NCBI GenBank assembly: GCA_003524435.1
Contig: DQHP01000088.1
Span: forward strand, 1-5,833
Reading direction: 5' to 3'
Origin: Microbacterium sp.
Lineage (GTDB): Bacteria; Actinomycetota; Actinomycetes; Actinomycetales; Microbacteriaceae
DNA: 5,833 nucleotides
The first letter of the stretch is position 1. Each line of letters opens with the position of its first letter. The translations under genes and the position numbers were made by a program. A model generated the notes under the pieces. That model was not told where the DNA came from and ran no database searches. It saw only the letters and a list, made by a program, of their open reading frames with translations. Of the stretch, positions 1-5,134 are shown piece by piece.

Positions 1-37
1 AGCCCCGCGCCCGCGTCCCGGCTGCGCCCGCGCCCCC
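1..37. other. GC-rich tract, no gene recognised
   Basis: This edge segment is almost entirely G and C. It contains the 9-mer GCGCCCGCG twice, at 7-15 and 24-32 (17 bp apart). It could be the end of a coding region lying to the left or simple low-complexity DNA; too little is present to decide. No start, stop or ribosome-binding signal ties it to a product. Confidence 0.35.
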
Positions 38-119
38 GCATAACTCCGGAGAATTTTGCCACATCCGCAGAATTCCGGTGCCCCGAGGCATCAGACACGG
101 CGATTCTCCGGAGTTATGC
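38..119. repeat. 82-bp segment bounded by perfect 17-bp inverted repeats
   Basis: GCATAACTCCGGAGAAT at 38-54 is the exact reverse complement of 103-119, leaving a 48-nt centre. Each arm contains the 8-bp palindrome CTCCGGAG. The arms stop abruptly: the flanking pair 37/120 does not match, and 55/102 is only a G-T pair. There is no coding sequence inside. Such a small element with perfect ends resembles a miniature inverted-repeat element or a dispersed palindromic repeat of actinobacterial genomes. It could also fold as a long-loop hairpin in RNA. I see no clear target-site duplication. The inverted repeat is certain; its nature is inference. Confidence 0.75.
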
Positions 120-184
120 AGGCCAAAGTACCCACAACACGCAGGCCAAATCACCCACAAAGGGACCGGTCACCCACAAAAGGG
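118..184. repeat. Cluster of short direct repeats, possibly an IS-end relic
   Basis: Two 20-bp units at 118-137 and 141-160 agree at 18 of 20 positions; both read GCAGGCCAAA, two variable bases, then ACCCACAA. They lie 23 bp apart. A third, partial unit repeats TCACCCACAAA (151-161) at 170-180 and again runs into GGG. The first unit overlaps the last two bases of the right arm of the 38-119 inverted repeat. The pattern of tandem CCAAA..ACCCACA blocks is reminiscent of the multiple terminal repeats at ends of IS21-family elements in actinobacteria. No transposase or second end is in the window, so this is a weak inference from memory. Confidence 0.6.
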
Positions 185-221
185 CGCCCGACCAATGGCA
201 ATAGACCGTGGCCGGACGCCC
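178..221 (-). terminator. Rho-independent terminator of the sugar-transport operon
   Basis: On the minus strand, starting 15 nt after the stop codon of the binding-protein gene, a 13-bp stem forms between 221-209 and 194-182. It has eleven Watson-Crick pairs and two G-U pairs, with a 14-nt loop at 195-208. Four T residues (181-178) follow the stem immediately. This is a textbook intrinsic terminator and marks the end of the four-gene transcript. The T-run is the A-run of the third direct repeat in the adjacent repeat cluster. The short T-tract is its only weak point. Confidence 0.85.
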
Positions 222-236
222 TGTATCAGTGGCGAC

Positions 237-1277
237 TTAGAAGTCGAAGTCGCCGATGTTGTCCGCGTTGAACTCGAACGGGTCGCCCAGCAGCACGACG
301 CCGTCGGCGCCAACAGTGAACGTGCCGAGGTCGCCAGCATCGAAGGTGTCGCCCTCGGCGCCGGTGATGTCGCCATTCACGAGTGCAGCAGCGGCGTAGG
401 TTGCGAGCGTGCCCAGGTCCTCCGGGTTCCACAGCGCGAATGCCGTGACCGTGCCGTCCTCGATGTACTCACGCATCTGGTTTGGAGTGCCGAGCCCGGT
501 CAGCGCGACCTTGCCCTTGGCATCCGAGTCCGAGAGGTAGCGCGCAGCGGCAGCGATACCGACGGTGGTCGGCGACACGATGCCCTTGAGGTCCGGGTAG
601 GTCTGCAGCAGCGCGGCCGTCTTGTCGAACGACGTCTGGTCATCGTCATCGCCGTAGACGGTCTCGACGACAGTGATGTCGGGGTACTCGGAGGCAACGT
701 ACTCCTCGAACGCGTCGTTCCACGCGTTCTGGTTCGTGGCGTTTGCCGAAGCAGACAGAATCGCCACCTCACCGGCGCCGCCGATCTGGTCGGCGATCAG
801 GTCGCCCTGCACGCGCGCGATGCCCTCGGTGTCAGCCTGGTTGATGAACAGGTCGCGGCACTCGGGGTTCGTGTCAGAGTCGAACGTCACGATCTTGACG
901 CCCGCGTCGCTCGCCTCGTTCAGTGCGTCGCAGATCGCGTTCGGGTCGTTCGCCGAAACGACGAGGGCCGAGCGCTGCTGCTGTGCGGCGGTGTTGATGT
1001 AGCTGACCTGCCCATCAGGCGTTGCCTCGGTGGGCCCGACCTCTTCGAACTCTGCGCCGAGGTCAGCAGCCGCTGCCTCCGCGCCCACGCGGGATGCGTC
1101 GAAGTACGGGTTTCCGAGGTTCTTGGGCAGCAGCGTGATCGAAATCTCGCTCGATCCCGAACCCTCACCGTCGCCGCCACCTTCGGCAGGGCCGGTGTCA
1201 GCACAGCCAGAAAGCACGAGCGTGAGCGCCGCCACCGCGGCGACCCCAGCGGTAGCCCGCTTGAATGAAAACTTCAT
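237..1277 (-). CDS. rhaS: Rhamnose-type sugar ABC transporter, substrate-binding lipoprotein
   Basis: A 346-residue extracytoplasmic sugar-binding protein of the periplasmic-binding-protein-like I fold (Peripla_BP_4 type). The start chosen is the ATG at 1277, because GAAAGGA lies 6 nt upstream (1284-1290) and the protein then opens with a proper signal peptide. An in-frame GTG at 1313 would add 12 residues ahead of it. Residues 1-24 are a lipoprotein signal (FKR, then a hydrophobic stretch) ending in lipobox LSGC with Cys25 as the lipidated residue. A Gly/Ser/Glu linker (about 31-44) follows. Blocks typical of RhaS are seen: LPKNLGNPYFD (50-60), NTAAQQ (95-100), SANDPNAIC (108-116), FDSDTNPECRD (132-142), SASANATNQNAW (175-186), YGDDDDQ (208-214), SPTTVGIAAAARY (235-247), GLGTPNQMR (261-269) and ALWNPEDL (281-288). 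These match my memory of the Rhizobium leguminosarum rhamnose-binding protein, so L-rhamnose is the likely ligand; a related deoxy sugar is possible. It is the last gene of the operon, just before the terminator. Confidence 0.92.
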   Translation of the reverse strand: MKFSFKRATAGVAAVAALTLVLSGCADTGPAEGGGDGEGSGSSEISITLLPKNLGNPYFDASRVGAEAAAADLGAEFEEVGPTEATPDGQVSYINTAAQQQRSALVVSANDPNAICDALNEASDAGVKIVTFDSDTNPECRDLFINQADTEGIARVQGDLIADQIGGAGEVAILSASANATNQNAWNDAFEEYVASEYPDITVVETVYGDDDDQTSFDKTAALLQTYPDLKGIVSPTTVGIAAAARYLSDSDAKGKVALTGLGTPNQMREYIEDGTVTAFALWNPEDLGTLATYAAAALVNGDITGAEGDTFDAGDLGTFTVGADGVVLLGDPFEFNADNIGDFDF

Positions 1278-1283
1278 TGTTGT

Positions 1284-1290
1284 TCCTTTC
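1284..1290 (-). promoter_or_regulatory. Ribosome-binding site that fixes the rhaS start
   Basis: The minus strand reads GAAAGGA followed by six bases and ATG at 1277. This favours the internal ATG over the upstream in-frame GTG at 1313. The N-terminus from the ATG is a canonical lipoprotein signal without extra residues. Confidence 0.8.
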
Positions 1291-1301
1291 GTTGGATTGA
1301 T

Positions 1302-1326
1302 CGCCGCAGCCACGGAGTCTGCGGCG
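1302..1326 (-). promoter_or_regulatory. mRNA stem-loop in the rhaQ-rhaS gap
   Basis: In the 58-nt gap between the second permease and the binding protein, CGCCGCAG and CTGCGGCG form a perfect 8-bp stem (1302-1309 with 1319-1326) with a 9-nt loop. A further 1301/1327 pair would be G-U. No T-run follows in the minus direction, so it is not a good terminator. A GC-rich hairpin just upstream of a binding-protein ribosome site can protect a processed mRNA, letting the binding protein be made in excess over the membrane parts. The structure is seen; the role is inferred. Confidence 0.6.
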
Positions 1327-1335
1327 GGAAGAGCC

Positions 1336-2382
1336 TCAAGGTGCGGGAGAGGCCAGAAGACGGAGAGTTCCTGCCGTGCGCTTTGACTTCATCCAGGCAA
1401 ACGCGCTGGCGCCCACCACCGAGATGATCAGCAGACCACCGGTGATGATGTTGATGATGTCGCTCGTCACACCCGACAAACGCAGTGCGCTGGAGAGCAC
1501 ACCGATCAGCAGCACCGCGGCTATCACGCCGTGGAGTTTGCCTCGTCCGCCGAAGACCGACACTCCACCGAGCACAACAGCAGCAATAACCTGCAGCTCG
1601 AGCCCCGTGGCATTGTCACCTCGCGCACTGCCATAGCGCAGCGTGTAGAAGATGCCCGCGAGGGCTGCGACCGCACCCGCCAGAACAAACACGGTGAACT
1701 TCGTGCGGTTCACGTTCACGCCAGAGAAGTGTGCGGCTTCCTTTGACTGTCCGACAGCGAAGATTCCCCGGCCGAACGGTGTGAAGTGAAACAACACGAC
1801 GAAGATCACCAGCAGCACCAGGAACGGAATGACCACCCACGGAATCTGCGTACCCGAGAGCCTGGCCTTGGCCAGATCCTTCCAGAACACCGGAAAGTCG
1901 GTGACGGCAGTGGTTCCCAGCATCCCGACCGCGATTCCGCGGAAAAGTGCGAGTGTGCCGATCGTGACCGCGAGCGAGGGGAGGCCGACGGTCGTCACCA
2001 GGAAGCCGTTGAATGCACCGCCGATCACGCCGACCACAAGGGCGATCACGGCGGCCGCTTCAAACGGCAACCCGCCCTGCACGAGCGCACCCGTGGTGAC
2101 ACTCGCGAGGCCCGCCATGCTCCCGACCGAGAGGTCGATCTCGCCGGTGGTCATCACCAGCGTCATCGGCAGTGCGATGAAGAGAATCGGCGCCACATCC
2201 AGCAGCAGGTAGTTGTACGTCAGCGGCTGTGCGAAGCCCTTCACCGACACCGAGGCGACGATGATCACGATGAGCAGCAGCGCAATGATTCCGAACTCGC
2301 GCGTCATCAGCACGCGGCGCCAGAGCGGTCGCTCGTAGTCGAACTGCACGACACTGGTCGTCGTCGTAGTCGCGGTGGTCAT
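1336..2382 (-). CDS. rhaQ: Rhamnose-type sugar ABC transporter, permease subunit 2
   Basis: A 348-residue inner-membrane permease of the BPD_transp_2 family (ribose/rhamnose CUT2 class), forming half of the translocation channel. After a Thr-rich cytoplasmic tail (residues 2-9), hydrophobic segments appear at about 31-48, 62-80, 108-128, 134-153, 180-200, 230-247, 262-278 and 284-300, with a final one near 305-330. Family marks are GEIDLSVGS (80-88), LPSLAVTIGTLALFRG (134-149), the ATPase-facing loop FGRGIFAVGQSKEAAHFSG (203-221), and LEL..IAAVVLGGVSVFGG (261-279). GEIDLSV together with LPS.AVTIGT.-LFRG favours the RhaQ rather than RhaP branch, as does its place after the first permease. The ATG start overlaps the stop of the upstream permease in ATGA (2379-2382), with GAGGGA at 2389-2394, so translation is probably coupled. 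The paralog label (P or Q) is less certain than the family. Confidence 0.87.
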   Translation of the reverse strand: MTTATTTTTSVVQFDYERPLWRRVLMTREFGIIALLLIVIIVASVSVKGFAQPLTYNYLLLDVAPILFIALPMTLVMTTGEIDLSVGSMAGLASVTTGALVQGGLPFEAAAVIALVVGVIGGAFNGFLVTTVGLPSLAVTIGTLALFRGIAVGMLGTTAVTDFPVFWKDLAKARLSGTQIPWVVIPFLVLLVIFVVLFHFTPFGRGIFAVGQSKEAAHFSGVNVNRTKFTVFVLAGAVAALAGIFYTLRYGSARGDNATGLELQVIAAVVLGGVSVFGGRGKLHGVIAAVLLIGVLSSALRLSGVTSDIINIITGGLLIISVVGASAFAWMKSKRTAGTLRLLASPAP

Positions 2383-3419
2383 GATTCATCCCTCGCTTCG
2401 ATAAGGCGACGTTTCTGTCTGACTGCGAGGACCCGGTCCAACACGATCGCCCCAATGATGAGTACACCGACTACAGCCTGCTGCCAGAAATCGGGAATGC
2501 CGACAATCGGCAGCGCCCGGTTGATTGTCATCAGCAAGAACGCGCCGATTGCCGCGCCCCATACGGTTCCCACGCCACCGACGATCGCGACACCACCGAT
2601 CACAGCCGCGCCAATCGCGTCGAATTCCCACCCGGATGCGGCTTGCGAATCGATCGTGCCGTAACGCGCCGCGTAGAAGACTCCGGCAAGACCGGCGAGC
2701 GTGCCGGAGAGGACGAACGCGGTAATGATTCGTCGAGTGGTCTTCAGCCCATAGAGCTTTGCTGCCTCGGGGTCTGAACCGATGGCGTACAGTTCGCGGC
2801 CAGAGCGCATGTTGCGCAGGTACCAGGCCGCGGCGATGAGCACGATAACCGCGACGATCGTCAGCACAGGAATCGTGAGAATCTGCATCGTCCCGAGCTT
2901 CAGGAACGGCCGCGGCATATCGCCCGCATTGACGCGGTTGCTGCCCGCCCACAGCACGTTGATGCCGCGATAGGCATAGAGCGTGCCGAGGGTGATCACC
3001 ATAGCGGGCACCTTCGCGAACGCGACGAGCGCGCCGTTGATCAGACCGAGCAGCGCGCCAAATAACAGGGCGGCGATGACCACGAGAATGATCGGGATGC
3101 CGGGAAAGTCAACGAAAAGCCGTCCGGTCAAATACGCCGTGAGTCCGATCACCGAGCCGACGGAGATGTCGACGTTACGGGTGATGATGACGAAGGCTTG
3201 GCCGATTGCGACGAGGAGCAGCGGCGCCGGTGTGAGCAGCAGGTCACGCCAGCCATCACCAGAGAAGAGGAAGTTCGGATTCTTCACCGTCGCCGCGGCA
3301 ACGACAATGATGAGGGCGACGAGGATGCCGAGTTCACGCATCCGACCACCGCCGAGAAGCGACTTCACACGGCCGGGCGTGTGTCCCGCAGGGGACACCG
3401 TCGGTACTGTCGCGGTCAC
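2379..3419 (-). CDS. rhaP: Rhamnose-type sugar ABC transporter, permease subunit 1
   Basis: A 346-residue membrane protein of the BPD_transp_2 family, partner of the second permease in a heterodimeric channel. Hydrophobic segments lie at about 28-44, 60-80, 86-98, 107-132, 138-157, 180-200, 230-250, 265-297 and 313-333. Recognisable blocks are NVDISVGS (82-89), VPAMVITLGTLYAYRG (137-152), the loop SGRELYAIGSDPEAAKLYGL (206-225) expected to contact the ATPase, AIGAAVIGGVAIVGG (268-282) and ALPIVGIPDFWQQAVVG (302-318). The last block and the order T-P-Q match the RhaP branch as I remember it. The gene starts at GTG 3419, overlapping the ATPase stop in GTGA (3416-3419). GGAAGGA at 3426-3432 sits 6 nt upstream inside the ATPase coding sequence. 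Overlap at both ends indicates one tightly coupled transcript. It has the full usual length for the family, with no sign of damage. Confidence 0.87.
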   Translation of the reverse strand: MTATVPTVSPAGHTPGRVKSLLGGGRMRELGILVALIIVVAAATVKNPNFLFSGDGWRDLLLTPAPLLLVAIGQAFVIITRNVDISVGSVIGLTAYLTGRLFVDFPGIPIILVVIAALLFGALLGLINGALVAFAKVPAMVITLGTLYAYRGINVLWAGSNRVNAGDMPRPFLKLGTMQILTIPVLTIVAVIVLIAAAWYLRNMRSGRELYAIGSDPEAAKLYGLKTTRRIITAFVLSGTLAGLAGVFYAARYGTIDSQAASGWEFDAIGAAVIGGVAIVGGVGTVWGAAIGAFLLMTINRALPIVGIPDFWQQAVVGVLIIGAIVLDRVLAVRQKRRLIEARDES

Positions 3420-4978
3420 TTCGATTCCTTCCGCTCGCTGGGAATATCGGCAGACGGATGCCCCGATGCGTGAGTTGCAGCGTGCATAACGTTCTCGCTT
3501 GTGGCGTCGGCGCGATCGATTTCGGCGGTGATGCGCCCCTCGTGCATGACGAGGACACGATCAGCCATGCCGAGCACCTCGGGGAGTTCGGAGGAGATCA
3601 TGAGGATGCCGAGGCCCTGACCTGCGAGTTCCGAAAGCAGGCCGTGCACTGAGGCTTTGGTGCCGACATCAATGCCGCGCGTCGGCTCATCGACGATGAG
3701 CACCTTCGGCCCCGTGGCAAGCCACTTCGCCAGCACAACCTTCTGCTGGTTTCCGCCCGAGAGCGTGCCAGCGATGGTGTCGAGCGAGTGACTCTTCACC
3801 TCGAGCTTCGTTGCCCATTCACGCGCGGCGCGGTTCTCGATTGCGGTGGTGATCAGTCCGAACTTTGCCAGCCGCCGGCGGATCGCCATAACGGTGTTGC
3901 CGCTGACGGTCGCATCGGTCACGAGTCCTTGCTTGCGCCGGTCCTCAGGCACGAGAGCGAGCCCTGCCCGCATAGCTGCGACCGGGTTCTTCTTCGGAAC
4001 GGTCTTGCCGAGCAACTGCACGTGGCCGGATTCATAGTTATCAACGCCGAACACGGCACGAACAACCTCGCTGCGGCCTGCACCGACGAGTCCGGCGAGC
4101 GCGACGATCTCACCGGCCCGCACAGAGAAGGAGATGTCGTGGAACATTCCGCGGCTGGTGAGATTGTTCACCTCGAGCAGCGACTTTCCGATCTCGGCAT
4201 CCTGTTTGGGGAAGAGCTCGGTGACGTCGCGCCCGACCATCTGTCGCACGAGGTCATCGACGGTGGTCTCGGCGATGGGCTTGGTGTCGACGTAGGAGCC
4301 GTCGCGCATCACGGTGACGGTGTCGCAGAGGTCAAAGACTTCGTCAAAGCGGTGCGAGATGAACAGAATCGCACGGTTCTCATCGCGGAGGCTCCGGGCA
4401 ACGGCAAAGAGCCGCTCGACCTCCACGCCGCTGAGCGCCGCGGTGGGCTCGTCCATGATCAGCACGCTGGCGTCAAGCGAGATGGCCTTGGCGATCTCGA
4501 TGAGCTGCTGGTCGGCGATCGAGAGCCCCTCGGTGATCCGATCAGGGTCGATGGCGACGCCCAGGCGACCGAAGATCTGCTCGACTTCCTCGCGCATCGC
4601 CTTGCGATCGATGCGACCGAAGCGGTTCACGGGCTGGCGGCCCATGAAGATGTTCTCGGTGACAGAGAGGTCAGGGAACAGCGTCGGCTCTTGGTAGATC
4701 ACAGCGATGCCTGCTGCTTTCGACTGCGCCGTGCTGGTGAAGTCGACATCCTCGCCGCGAAGACGGAATTCTCCCGAGTCACGTCGGTAGAGCCCCGCCA
4801 TGATCTTGACCATTGTGGACTTGCCCGCGCCGTTCTCGCCGATCAACGCGTGAATGGAGCGCGGATGCAAGGTGAGACTTCCAGAGCGGAGCGCAATGAC
4901 AGGCCCGAAGGACTTCACGACACGATGCAGCTCCAGAGCGGCGCCAGTGGGTGCACCTGGGGGTACTTCGTCGGACAC
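3416..4978 (-). CDS. rhaT: Rhamnose-type sugar ABC transporter, double ATP-binding subunit
   Basis: A 520-residue cytoplasmic ATPase with two ABC domains in one chain, the RbsA/MglA/RhaT arrangement that energises CUT2 sugar importers. Domain 1 has Walker A GENGAGKST (47-55), a signature region LSIADQQ (152-158) with the usual family variation, Walker B VLIMDEP (172-178) and the switch His209 in ISHR. Domain 2 has a degenerate Walker A GLVGAGRSE (296-304, Arg302 in place of Lys), signature LSGGNQQ (406-412), Walker B VLIVDEP (426-432) and no switch His (ISSELPE). This asymmetry is normal for the family: one site hydrolyses, the other mainly binds. The start is GTG at 4978, with AAGGAG at 4989-4994 ten nt upstream. 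It is the first gene of the operon, about 40 nt from the putative transcription start. Sequence alone cannot separate a rhamnose ATPase from ribose or xylose ones; the rhaT name rests on the neighbouring binding protein. Confidence 0.92.
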   Translation of the reverse strand: MSDEVPPGAPTGAALELHRVVKSFGPVIALRSGSLTLHPRSIHALIGENGAGKSTMVKIMAGLYRRDSGEFRLRGEDVDFTSTAQSKAAGIAVIYQEPTLFPDLSVTENIFMGRQPVNRFGRIDRKAMREEVEQIFGRLGVAIDPDRITEGLSIADQQLIEIAKAISLDASVLIMDEPTAALSGVEVERLFAVARSLRDENRAILFISHRFDEVFDLCDTVTVMRDGSYVDTKPIAETTVDDLVRQMVGRDVTELFPKQDAEIGKSLLEVNNLTSRGMFHDISFSVRAGEIVALAGLVGAGRSEVVRAVFGVDNYESGHVQLLGKTVPKKNPVAAMRAGLALVPEDRRKQGLVTDATVSGNTVMAIRRRLAKFGLITTAIENRAAREWATKLEVKSHSLDTIAGTLSGGNQQKVVLAKWLATGPKVLIVDEPTRGIDVGTKASVHGLLSELAGQGLGILMISSELPEVLGMADRVLVMHEGRITAEIDRADATSENVMHAATHASGHPSADIPSERKESK

Positions 4979-4988
4979 GGGTAGCCCT

Positions 4989-4994
4989 CTCCTT
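4989..4994 (-). promoter_or_regulatory. Ribosome-binding site of the operon's first gene
   Basis: AAGGAG on the minus strand lies 10 nt before the GTG at 4978. The spacing is slightly long but acceptable. It supports the non-ATG start and leaves a short leader downstream of the predicted promoter. Confidence 0.7.
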
Positions 4995-5026
4995 CGAGGT
5001 CAAGCGGGTAGAACACTTCGCGATGA

Positions 5027-5032
5027 ACTATA
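5027..5032 (-). promoter_or_regulatory. Probable -10 box of the transporter operon promoter
   Basis: The minus strand reads TATAGT, five of six matches to the sigma-70-type consensus, in an otherwise GC-rich region. Transcription would begin near 5020, giving a leader of about 40 nt. The -35 is poor: the best candidate is GTGAAA at 19-bp spacing. That fits a promoter whose -10/-35 spacer is occupied by the operator-like palindrome at 5035-5046. Confidence 0.55.
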
Positions 5033-5034
5033 CA

Positions 5035-5046
5035 TGAATCGTTTCA
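5035..5046. promoter_or_regulatory. Putative LacI-type operator O1
   Basis: TGAATCGTTTCA is a 12-bp near-perfect palindrome with a central CG. Only one symmetric base pair, the T/T at positions 5 and 8, breaks the symmetry. This is the classic shape of LacI/GalR-family operators. It sits directly upstream of the minus-strand -10 box, where a bound repressor would block polymerase. It shares 9 of 12 bases with the second palindrome at 5069-5080. Confidence 0.6.
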
Positions 5047-5062
5047 GGCGATTTCACGCTAG

Positions 5063-5068
5063 TGTAAT
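5063..5068 (+). promoter_or_regulatory. Possible -10 box of the regulator gene promoter
   Basis: TGTAAT (five of six consensus matches) is the best plus-strand -10 candidate in the divergent region; TAGTGT at 5060-5065 is an overlapping alternative. The -35 is weak: GTTTCA at 5041-5046, 16 bp upstream, falls inside O1. Transcription would start near 5075 within the second palindrome, consistent with autoregulation. Speculative. Confidence 0.35.
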
Positions 5069-5080
5069 TGAACCGGTTCC
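5069..5080. promoter_or_regulatory. Putative LacI-type operator O2
   Basis: TGAACCGGTTCC contains the perfect 10-bp palindrome GAACCGGTTC (5070-5079) with a central CG. With O1 it shares the pattern TGAAnCGnTTC. The centres of O1 and O2 are 34 bp apart. It lies just after the regulator's possible -10 box, so it may control the regulator gene and help the transporter operator by cooperative binding. Confidence 0.6.
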
Positions 5081-5124
5081 CAGACGCCCGCCCTGGAACC
5101 AAATCGTGATCCACCCAACGAAGC

Positions 5125-5130
5125 GAGGAG
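5125..5130 (+). promoter_or_regulatory. Ribosome-binding site of the LacI-family gene
   Basis: GAGGAG is followed by four bases and GTG at 5135. The close spacing is still workable. It matters because the gene begins with GTG and has no good ATG at the natural N-terminus: the protein from this GTG starts exactly where LacI-family headpieces start. Confidence 0.75.
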
Positions 5131-5134
5131 CGCA

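Noticed and set aside
118..184. Possible CRISPR array
   Set aside because: Only two good repeat copies with a 3-bp spacer and one partial copy, and no cas genes; spacers of normal length are absent.
78..1268. Long plus-strand open frame of 396 codons opposite rhaS
   Set aside because: It lies antisense to a clearly recognisable binding protein and reads as Arg/Val/Asp-rich sequence without domains. Such open antisense frames are common in GC-rich DNA. No convincing ribosome site.
1278..1313. Upstream GTG start for the binding protein at 1313
   Set aside because: It would put 12 extra residues ahead of a canonical lipoprotein signal, while the ATG at 1277 has a well-placed GAAAGGA. The GTG also lies inside the hairpin.
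1786..2664. Plus-strand 292-codon open frame across rhaQ and rhaP
   Set aside because: Its product is a His/Arg/Asp-rich shadow of membrane-protein codons read backwards, and it spans the junction of two real genes.
3416..4978. Degenerate second Walker A (Lys to Arg) as a sign of a broken ATPase
   Set aside because: Loss of the Walker lysine and of the switch His in the second domain is usual in the RbsA/RhaT class, so it is not a defect.
3788..4984. Long plus-strand open frame of 398 codons opposite rhaT
   Set aside because: Complementary to the conserved ABC ATPase, with no recognisable fold, and explained by the G/C bias of the real gene.
5075..5100. Inverted repeat GGTTCC (5075-5080) / GGAACC (5095-5100) as a third operator or attenuator
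   Set aside because: Only 6 bp of matching with a 14-nt centre, and the left arm is half of O2. No central CG palindrome of LacI type and no T-run.
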